Origin: Calidifontimicrobium sp964618555 | GTDB taxonomy: Bacteria > Pseudomonadota > Gammaproteobacteria > Burkholderiales > Burkholderiaceae_C | Reading direction: 5' to 3' | Assembly: GCA_964618555.1 (NCBI GenBank) | Contig: CAZUBF010000027.1 | Location: forward strand, 1 to 29,852 | Length of the DNA stretch: 29,852 bases | Shown here: positions 24,924-29,852 of the stretch, in pieces | Layout: the number at the start of each line of letters is the position of its first letter | Position numbering within the stretch: position 1 is the first letter of the stretch | Made by a program: the position numbers and the translations under genes | Notes under the pieces: generated by a model | Seen by the model: the letters and a program-made list of their open reading frames with translations, nothing else | Databases searched by the model: none | What the model was told of the DNA's origin: nothing

Positions 24924-25439
24924 ATGGCCGCAGCGCCCGCGTCGTGGCACCATCGCGCCCGGGGACACAGGGAGGAGCGGGCCATCGTCGAGCCCGGCAC
25001 ACGCCGCACGCACCGCCGACACCGCCGGCGTCGGCTGCGCGTGCGCGAGTACCTGGTGCCGGCGCTGCTGGTGTCGACCGTGGTCGGCGTCGTCGGCGGC
25101 GCGGTGCTGGCCACGCTCGTGCCGCAGCCCGAGCCGCCCACGCCGATCGAGCCGCTGCCACCCGCGCCCGGCCGGCTGCTCAGCGACGGCGAGAACGACG
25201 CGATGGTGATGGCCGGCAGCGTGCGCCACGTCGGCGCCGAAGTGCATGCCGACGTGGAGTACATCCGCGGGCGCACCGGGCGCGCGACGGTGGTCGTGCG
25301 GGGCTGTCCGCAGGGCGGCGTGGTGCTCGACACCGGCACCGGCGACTCGCAGCCCTGGCGCACCGGGGCGGCCCACCTGCAGGCGCAGATCGCGCAGGCC
25401 GCGTGCAGCGTGCCCGACGACGAGTCGCACCGCCCTTGA
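24924..25439 (+). CDS. Small single-pass membrane protein, start uncertain
   Basis: I do not recognise the family. The frame ends at 25439 and codes for an Arg/His-rich N-terminus, one membrane helix (VPALLVSTVVGVVGGAVLATLV), a Pro-rich linker (PQPEPPTPIEPLPP) and a soluble C-terminal domain of about 90 residues with two Cys. The topology is probably N-inside with a periplasmic domain. The start is in doubt. ATG at 24924 gives 171 residues but has no ribosome site. A strong GGGAGGAG at 24970-24977 instead points to an ATC codon at 24984 in the same frame (151 residues), which would be a rare start. GTG at 25041 is a third choice. It is divergent from the amidase gene and convergent with the P450 gene. 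Confidence 0.6.
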   Translation: MAAAPASWHHRARGHREERAIVEPGTRRTHRRHRRRRLRVREYLVPALLVSTVVGVVGGAVLATLVPQPEPPTPIEPLPPAPGRLLSDGENDAMVMAGSVRHVGAEVHADVEYIRGRTGRATVVVRGCPQGGVVLDTGTGDSQPWRTGAAHLQAQIAQAACSVPDDESHRP

Positions 25440-25458
25440 CCCGCCGCCGCGCGGGCCT

Positions 25459-26598
25459 TCAGCGCAGGCGCACCGGCACGTGCCGCCAGCCGCCGAGCGG
25501 GTACGACTCGCGCACCGGCGTGTCGGCCGCTTCGATGCCCGAGGTGGCCCCCAGCAGCGCCTCGGTGGCGACGACCAGCTCCAGCGTGGCCAGCGGCCGG
25601 CCCGGGCAGGCGTGGATGCCGTGGCCGTACACCAGGTTGTGCGGCGCGTTGGCTTCGGGCCGGTAGGCGTCGGGGTCGCCGAACACCGCCTCGTCGCGGT
25701 TCGCCGAGGTCCAGTTCAGGTACACGCGCGTGCCCGGCGCGAGGTCGAACCCGGCCACGCGCGTGGCCACCGTGGTGACGCGCCGGTTGACGAGGAACGG
25801 GTCGTCGATGCGCAGCATCTCGTCGATCGCCGCGCGCAGCCCCGCGGGACGCGCGCGCAGGTCGGCCTGCACCTGCGGGTGGGTGGCGAGGAAGTGCACG
25901 ACCACGCCGAGCGCCGCCGCCATCGACCCGAGGTCGCCGGCGGTCCAGTTGCGCAGGATCGACACGATGTCGGCGTCGGGCAGCGCGCGGCCGTCGACCT
26001 CGACCGCAAGCAGTTCGCTCGTCGGGTCGTCGCCGGCCGTGCGGCCGGCCACGCGCCGGCGCCGCACCTGCGCGAGCACGAGGTCGTCGAACGCGGCGGC
26101 CACCGCGGCCGTGCGGGCGCGGTCGGCCGAACGCGTGGCCGCGTGGTTGTCGGCCATCCACGCGAGCAGGCGGTCCTCGATGCCCTGCCAGCCGAGCCAG
26201 TCGGCCTGGGCGCGCACCGCGAACGGGTAGCCGATGCGGGTGACCGCGTCGACCGCCGCGCCGCGCGGCAGCGCCGAGACGACCTCGCCGGCGATCGCGC
26301 GCAGGCGCGGTTCCAGCGCGGCTATGCGCTCGGGGGTGAAGAAGCGGTCGACGACCGCGCGCAGCGCGGTGTGCTCGGGCGGGTCGAGCGAATTGGGCAC
26401 CGCGCGGTGTGCCGACACGCGCGACGAATACATCGTCGGGTCGGCGGCGGCGGCGACGACGTCGGCATGGCGGAACAGCGTGACCCCGCGCGGCGATGCG
26501 GCCACCGGGCACGCGGCGCGCATGCGGTCGTAGGCCGCCCGCTGGTCGGCGAGCACCGGATCGGACAAGGGGTCCCAGGGCGGGATCGGCGCGCTCAT
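25459..26598 (-). CDS. Cytochrome P450
   Basis: A 379-residue soluble bacterial P450, on the short side. The haem loop YGHGIHACPG holds the ligand Cys331, with Tyr in place of the usual Phe. The ExxR pair of the K helix is Glu260-Arg263. The I helix reads NWTAGDLGS at 217-225; aligned with the usual AG-x-(D/E)-T, the acid becomes Leu223 and the Thr becomes Gly224. This changes the proton-delivery site and may mean peroxide-driven or otherwise unusual chemistry. I recall similar NWTAGDLGS helices in other proteobacterial P450s, so it may be a family trait rather than decay. No ferredoxin or reductase gene is nearby. ATG at 26598 is the likely start; the ribosome site is weak. Confidence 0.88.
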   Translation of the reverse strand: MSAPIPPWDPLSDPVLADQRAAYDRMRAACPVAASPRGVTLFRHADVVAAAADPTMYSSRVSAHRAVPNSLDPPEHTALRAVVDRFFTPERIAALEPRLRAIAGEVVSALPRGAAVDAVTRIGYPFAVRAQADWLGWQGIEDRLLAWMADNHAATRSADRARTAAVAAAFDDLVLAQVRRRRVAGRTAGDDPTSELLAVEVDGRALPDADIVSILRNWTAGDLGSMAAALGVVVHFLATHPQVQADLRARPAGLRAAIDEMLRIDDPFLVNRRVTTVATRVAGFDLAPGTRVYLNWTSANRDEAVFGDPDAYRPEANAPHNLVYGHGIHACPGRPLATLELVVATEALLGATSGIEAADTPVRESYPLGGWRHVPVRLR

Positions 26599-26761
26599 GC
26601 GCGTGATCTTCGCATGCGGCGGGGCTGCGCCAGGGCGGCGCGCCCCGGCGCGTTCGGGGCGCACACGCCTGCGCCTGCCACGCCCGGTGCCCGATCCCGC
26701 CGGCGCCGTCTCGTGCACGGCGAAGCCCATGCCGAGAGGGACCCGCCGCAGCGCGCCGGAG

Positions 26762-27229
26762 TCAGCGTGCGGTCACGAGCTTGCCGTCGACCCAGCGCAA
26801 CGTCAGCCGCTTCTTCACGCTGGGGCAGCAGCGCGGGTCCTTCGGCCCGAGGGTCAACGTGTCGACGACGATGGTCGAGCCCTGGACGCGGATGCCCTGC
26901 ACCTGGCCCTCGAGGTCGGTGCTCAGCGCCCGGTAGGTGCGACCCCGATCGAGCAACAGCGTCAGCCTGGACCGCCACCAGGTCGGCCCGAGTTCGTTCC
27001 ATTGCAGCACCACGTCGGAGCGACCGTCGGCGTCGACATCGGCGATGACGTGGTGGGCCGCCTGCGGTTCGGCATCCGCCGGCTTCTGGGACTGGATGAA
27101 GCGCTCGACGACCGCCTTCGCACCGGCCTCGTCCAGCGCCTGGGCGGCAGGCGACCCCGTCAGGGCCACCGCCGCGCCCAGCCCCGCCAGCGCCGAACGC
27201 ATCGTGCGGGTGGCGTGGCGCGCGTTCAT
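26762..27229 (-). CDS. Exported protein with calcium-loop-like motif
   Basis: A 155-residue protein with a signal peptide (cleavage after AQA at about 29-31). In the mature part D-x-D-x-D-G-x-x-D at 64-72 (DVDADGRSD) is a calcium-binding loop of the FG-GAP/VCBS or dockerin kind. A DPRCCPS motif at 131-137 resembles one I recall from several secreted proteins of unknown function. It probably folds in the periplasm or outside the cell, with the Cys pair in a disulphide. The function is unknown. ATG at 27229 is used; ATG at 27202 would still leave a signal peptide. It stands alone on this strand, 163 bases from the P450 start. Confidence 0.7.
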   Translation of the reverse strand: MNARHATRTMRSALAGLGAAVALTGSPAAQALDEAGAKAVVERFIQSQKPADAEPQAAHHVIADVDADGRSDVVLQWNELGPTWWRSRLTLLLDRGRTYRALSTDLEGQVQGIRVQGSTIVVDTLTLGPKDPRCCPSVKKRLTLRWVDGKLVTAR

Positions 27230-27266
27230 CGCGAGTGCGCCGGACCGACCGGCACCGTCGTCACGC

Positions 27267-27407
27267 TCACGCGGCCCTGCGGCGGCGCACCGCGAGGACC
27301 GCCACGGCAGCCACGGCCGCCACCACCCCGCCCGGCACCGGCACGCCGAGGGATCCGAGCCACGGTCCCACGAGCCACCAGGCGAGGCCGCCGGCCGAGC
27401 ACGAGTT
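27267..27407 (-). other. Open stretch coding a membrane-anchor-like tail without a start
   Basis: Between the exported protein (27229) and the PEP-CTERM protein (27529) no complete gene is seen. One minus-strand frame ends at 27267 with a striking tail. It contains NSCSAGGLAWWLVGPWLG, then VPVPGG, about 13 Val/Ala/Leu residues and RRRR before the stop. The shape (Pro-Gly turn, membrane span, Arg cluster) resembles C-terminal sorting tags such as PEP-CTERM. No ATG, GTG or TTG lies before the hydrophobic part in this frame, so it may be the 3' end of a gene broken by frameshift, or chance. Confidence 0.3.
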
Positions 27408-27528
27408 CGCCGCGCCGACTCGTGCACGCCGGCCGGGTCGGGGACACGCCGGCGGCCGGTGGCCGAGGCTGTGGCGAAGCGCTGCCCGGGTGAGCTGCGC
27501 GAAAGGCTGCGCGCCGGGGCCCGCAGGC

Positions 27529-28359
27529 TCAGGACCGTGTCGATGCCGTCGGCCGCGACCGCCTGCGCGCCGCCGCGCCGAACCCCGCCAGCCCGAGCGC
27601 GACCAGCGCCAGCGTCCCGGGCTCCGGCACTGCCGCCGCGCTGCCGACGATCAGGCCGTCGTAGGCGAACCCGTCCTGGAACGCCGTGTCGAGCCCGCTC
27701 GTGCCGTTGATCAGGATGATGTTGTCGAAGGGGTTCGCGGCGTCGATCAGGCCCACGAACATCGCGGCGCTGTCGCCGGCCGGGAAGGTGCCGCCGTCGA
27801 ACAGCACCTCGAACACGCCGGGAGAACGCTCGGTGACGATGCGGAAGATGCCGTCGACGCTGTCGAACGGCCGTGCCTCGATCTGCGCTTGCGTCAGTGT
27901 CTGGCCGTTCACCGTGACGGTCGCCGGATCGTTGTCCGCCTCGTTGGCGTCGATGACGAACAGGCCGAACGCCTGCACCGCGGTGTCGAACGTGATCCGC
28001 CGGGTGAACGAGGTGTCGAGGTAGTTGCTGCCGTCGGCGGCGAAGCGGTTGTTGAACGGCACGCTGCGCACCGTCGTGTCGAAGTTCAGCACGCCGTTCA
28101 CACCGGTGGCCCCGAAGCTCAGCGTGTTCGTCGTGCCGACGCCGTTGCCGTCGGTCGTCACCGACTCGAGGTCCTCGACCCCGTAGCTGGACAGGTTGGC
28201 GAGGAAACTGGCGCGGGCCGCCGTCGAGTTCGGCATGTTCGCCGCGCTGAAGGCGGCCAGATCCTCGCCGAAGTACACCGAGGCCGCCGTGGCCGGCGTC
28301 GACGAGATGGCCACGCCGAGGGCGGCGAGCAGCACGAAACTCCGAGCGGACTTGATCAT
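27529..28359 (-). CDS. PEP-CTERM sorting domain protein
   Basis: A 276-residue exported protein. A signal peptide (1-25, ending ATA) is followed by a beta-rich domain with the common YGVEDLESV and FGLFVIDANEADND segments of this group. The C-terminal PEP-CTERM tag at 244-267 is VPEPG, then a hydrophobic span and RRR. The tag is recognised by exosortase (EpsH/XrtA), and such proteins go to the outer surface or the extracellular matrix, often in flocs or biofilms. A nine-residue tail follows the Arg cluster, slightly longer than usual. ATG at 28359 is chosen because GGAGG lies six bases before it; upstream in-frame codons have no site and would bury the signal peptide. A near-perfect sigma-54 promoter lies 31 bases before the start. 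Exosortase genes are not in the window. Confidence 0.88.
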   Translation of the reverse strand: MIKSARSFVLLAALGVAISSTPATAASVYFGEDLAAFSAANMPNSTAARASFLANLSSYGVEDLESVTTDGNGVGTTNTLSFGATGVNGVLNFDTTVRSVPFNNRFAADGSNYLDTSFTRRITFDTAVQAFGLFVIDANEADNDPATVTVNGQTLTQAQIEARPFDSVDGIFRIVTERSPGVFEVLFDGGTFPAGDSAAMFVGLIDAANPFDNIILINGTSGLDTAFQDGFAYDGLIVGSAAAVPEPGTLALVALGLAGFGAAARRRSRPTASTRS

Positions 28360-28390
28360 GGTTCCTCCGGGTTGAAGCCGCCGATCCGTG

Positions 28391-28406
28391 AGCAACCTCC
28401 GTGCCA
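28391..28406 (-). promoter_or_regulatory. Sigma-54 (-24/-12) promoter of the PEP-CTERM gene
   Basis: Read on the minus strand, 28406-28391 is TGGCACGGAGGTTGCT, which matches the RpoN consensus TGGCACG-N4-TTGCT. The expected transcription start is about 20 bases before the ATG, leaving just enough leader for the GGAGG site. In Zoogloea and Aquincola, PEP-CTERM genes for floc formation are known to be driven by RpoN with the PrsK-PrsR two-component system. The same control is inferred here. Confidence 0.85.
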
Positions 28407-28754
28407 CGACGCCAAGTCATTGATTTGTCTCAAGCAAGAGCGTCCTCCGGCGAGCCGCGCGCCGCGGCTGTCAAGTTCGCCGACACGGTGGCCCGGGCCA
28501 TCGAGCCGCAGTCGTGGCGGCCGACTCACGGCGTGGAATGCCGATGTCGCGGATCCGGCGTTCGCGGCGACGCGGGGTCGGGGCGACGTCGTTCGCTGGC
28601 AGGGATCGCGCCGATGGCTCGCGGGCGCGGTGGCACCGGCGCGCCTGCAGACTGCCGGTTCACGCACCCGAGGCGCTGCGCGACGTGGCGACGAACCGAT
28701 CGAACGTCGCTGGACGCCCACGAAGCAGTCCGGTGCGGGCGCGGATCCCGCCGA
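28407..28754. other. Non-coding stretch upstream of the PEP-CTERM gene
   Basis: About 350 bases between the sigma-54 promoter and the SDR gene stop. Several frames are open because of the high GC, but none has a ribosome site or recognisable protein features. The stretch next to the promoter (28410-28445, including CAAGTCATTGATTTGTCTCA) is the most AT-rich here and is where an RpoN enhancer-binding protein such as PrsR would be expected to bind. Confidence 0.4.
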
Positions 28755-29579
28755 TCAGAACCCGCGCTTGCGCTTGACCGCCTGCGCGCGGTCTTGCAGG
28801 GCCTTCATCACCCCCATCGCCTTCAGCACCCGGCCGTCGAGGCGGGGAAAGAGCTGCGCCAACGCGAGCAGCGGACGCACCGGGCTGGGGGTGACCAGCA
28901 CCTCGCGCTTGCCCTCGATCACCCTGAGAACGCCGCGCACGACCATGCCGGGAGGCACCTCCTTGAGCATCGCCGGCGCCTTGGCGCCGCTGGCGGCCCA
29001 CATGCCGGTCTCGGCAACGAAGCTCGGGCACACCGTGCCGACGTGCACCCCGGTGCCCTCGAGCTCGAGGGCGACGGAGGCCGTGAATCCGTTCAGGCCG
29101 AACTTGGCGGCGGTGTAGACGCAGTTGTAGGGTGTAGGCGACTTCCCGGACATGGACGAGACGTTCACGACGACGCCGTACCGCCGTTCGATCATCCCGG
29201 GCAGCACCCGGCGCGCGAGGTCGATGGGCGCGACCAGGTCGATTTCGAGTTGTCGCGCCACGTCTTCGTCGGTCTGATCCAGCAGCCCGACCGCGACCTC
29301 GATGCCGGCGTTGTTGACCAGCACGTCGACCGCCCCGGCCTCCTGGATCAGCCGCGCGCGGTCGCCCTTCTCGGCGACGTCGGCGACGACCACCCGCGTC
29401 TTCGCCCCGCGCCCCTCGCAGTCGCTGGCCACGGCGGCGAGCCTGTCGGCGTCGCGCGCGGTCAGCACCAGGCCCGCGCCCGCATCGGCCAGAGCCCGCG
29501 CGATGTGAACGCCGAGCCCACGGGAGGCCCCGGTCAACAGGACGGTCTTGCCGGCGAGGGGTTTGCCCATGCGCCTCAT
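28755..29579 (-). CDS. Short-chain dehydrogenase/reductase (SDR)
   Basis: A 274-residue classical SDR. The cofactor motif is TGASRGLG at 16-23, NNAG at 89-92, and the catalytic set is Ser142, Tyr155 and Lys159 (YTAAK). Arg42 and the acid pattern after strand 2 (TARDADRL) suit NADP(H) or NAD(H); this cannot be settled by eye. The C-terminal basic tail (QAVKRKRGF) and the LALAQLFPRLDGRVLKAMGV helix resemble SDRs that act on lipid or membrane-bound substrates. ATG at 29579 (MRRMGKPL) or ATG at 29570 (MGKPL, with GAGG close before it) is the start; the longer upstream reading is rejected for lack of a site. The gene stands alone near the tRNA. The substrate is unknown. Confidence 0.88.
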   Translation of the reverse strand: MRRMGKPLAGKTVLLTGASRGLGVHIARALADAGAGLVLTARDADRLAAVASDCEGRGAKTRVVVADVAEKGDRARLIQEAGAVDVLVNNAGIEVAVGLLDQTDEDVARQLEIDLVAPIDLARRVLPGMIERRYGVVVNVSSMSGKSPTPYNCVYTAAKFGLNGFTASVALELEGTGVHVGTVCPSFVAETGMWAASGAKAPAMLKEVPPGMVVRGVLRVIEGKREVLVTPSPVRPLLALAQLFPRLDGRVLKAMGVMKALQDRAQAVKRKRGF

Positions 29580-29731
29580 GCTAGTCGACACGGGTCGCGT
29601 GCCTGGCTCGGCGCGCTGGACAGGCCCGACATCGGCCGCGACGGTCGTCCGGGCGATCGGGGGGTGATGCGGCGGCCTGCCGCGCAAGCGCGCGGTCCGT
29701 CAGTGCACGCGTGCCAGGCCACAGAAGGACA

Positions 29732-29761
29732 ACGGGTCAGCCTCTGGCGAAGCTGACCCGT
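29732..29761 (-). terminator. Hairpin terminator downstream of tRNA-Arg(ACG)
   Basis: ACGGGTCAGC (29732-29741) and GCTGACCCGT (29752-29761) form a perfect 10-base stem with a 10-base loop. On the minus strand the stem is followed by TGTCCTTCT, a moderately T-rich run. It starts ten bases after the tRNA CCA, the right place for ending the tRNA transcript. Confidence 0.75.
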
Positions 29762-29770
29762 CGATCTGAT

Positions 29771-29847
29771 TGGCGCGGCTGGCAGGATTCGAACCCACGA
29801 CCCCTTGGTTCGTAGCCAAGTACTCTATCCAACTGAGCTACAGCCGC
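29771..29847 (-). tRNA. tRNA-Arg(ACG)
   Basis: A complete 77-base tRNA. The acceptor stem GCGGCTG pairs with CAGCCGC, the D arm holds AGCTCAGTTGGATAGAGT, the anticodon loop CTACGAA gives ACG, the T loop is TTCGAAT, and CCA is encoded at 29773-29771. The A34 is read as inosine in bacteria, so it decodes CGU, CGC and CGA. A hairpin terminator follows. Confidence 0.96.
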
Positions 29848-29852
29848 TGAGC

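Noticed and set aside
24945..24950. TGGCAC as a sigma-54 -24 element before the small membrane protein
   Set aside because: No TTGC follows at the required spacing. The same holds for TGGCAC at 28631-28636.
28401..29756. Plus-strand open frame opposite the SDR gene
   Set aside because: It is a shadow of a well-supported SDR with all catalytic motifs on the minus strand.
1..29852. CRISPR arrays, insertion sequences, integrases and riboswitches
   Set aside because: No regularly spaced repeats, transposase or recombinase motifs, or known riboswitch patterns were seen anywhere in the window.

Overview
The window is very GC-rich, densely coded DNA. The high GC, a PEP-CTERM protein with a sigma-54 promoter, TRAP transport genes and the form of the tRNA genes suggest a betaproteobacterium of the order Burkholderiales (Rubrivivax/Leptothrix/Aquincola-like). 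This assignment is inference; no 16S or other marker gene is present.

Left half (1-15589). A 5'-truncated tRNA-Arg(TCT) is followed by ten genes, all on the minus strand and closely spaced, that read as one operon from 14381 down to 255. In transcription order they are: a TfdB-like FAD phenol hydroxylase, a type I extradiol ring-cleavage dioxygenase, a metal-dependent amidohydrolase, a type B carboxylesterase, a flavin-reductase-like FMN protein, a DUF1302 outer-membrane protein, a DUF1329 periplasmic protein, a YCF48-like beta-propeller, an MMPL-type RND transporter and a UspA-hemerythrin fusion. A divergent AraC-family regulator (14627-15589) shares their 245-base upstream region. I infer a regulated pathway that moves a hydrophobic aromatic ester or amide across the envelope, hydrolyses it, hydroxylates the phenol and opens the ring. 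Later pathway steps are not in the window.

Junction (15590-15914). Directly after the AraC stop there is a broken zinc-ribbon coding remnant on the minus strand. Base composition rises visibly to the right of it. With the tRNA at the left edge, this fits a horizontally acquired or rearranged left block.

Right half (15915-29847). This holds a small GYD-domain protein and a membrane-anchored twin SagB-type nitroreductase. Divergent from the latter is a five-gene plus-strand operon: 2-oxoacid dehydrogenase E1 alpha and beta, then a complete DctQ-DctM-DctP TRAP transporter. A strong hairpin terminator separates it from a convergent amidase. Then come a small single-pass membrane protein with an uncertain start, a cytochrome P450 with an atypical I helix, a secreted protein with a calcium-loop-like motif, a PEP-CTERM exported protein with a textbook -24/-12 promoter, an SDR oxidoreductase, and tRNA-Arg(ACG) with its own terminator.

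The best candidates for new biology are the aromatic-catabolism operon fused to a DUF1302/DUF1329/YCF48/RND envelope module, and the membrane-bound, possibly haem-linked twin SagB protein.
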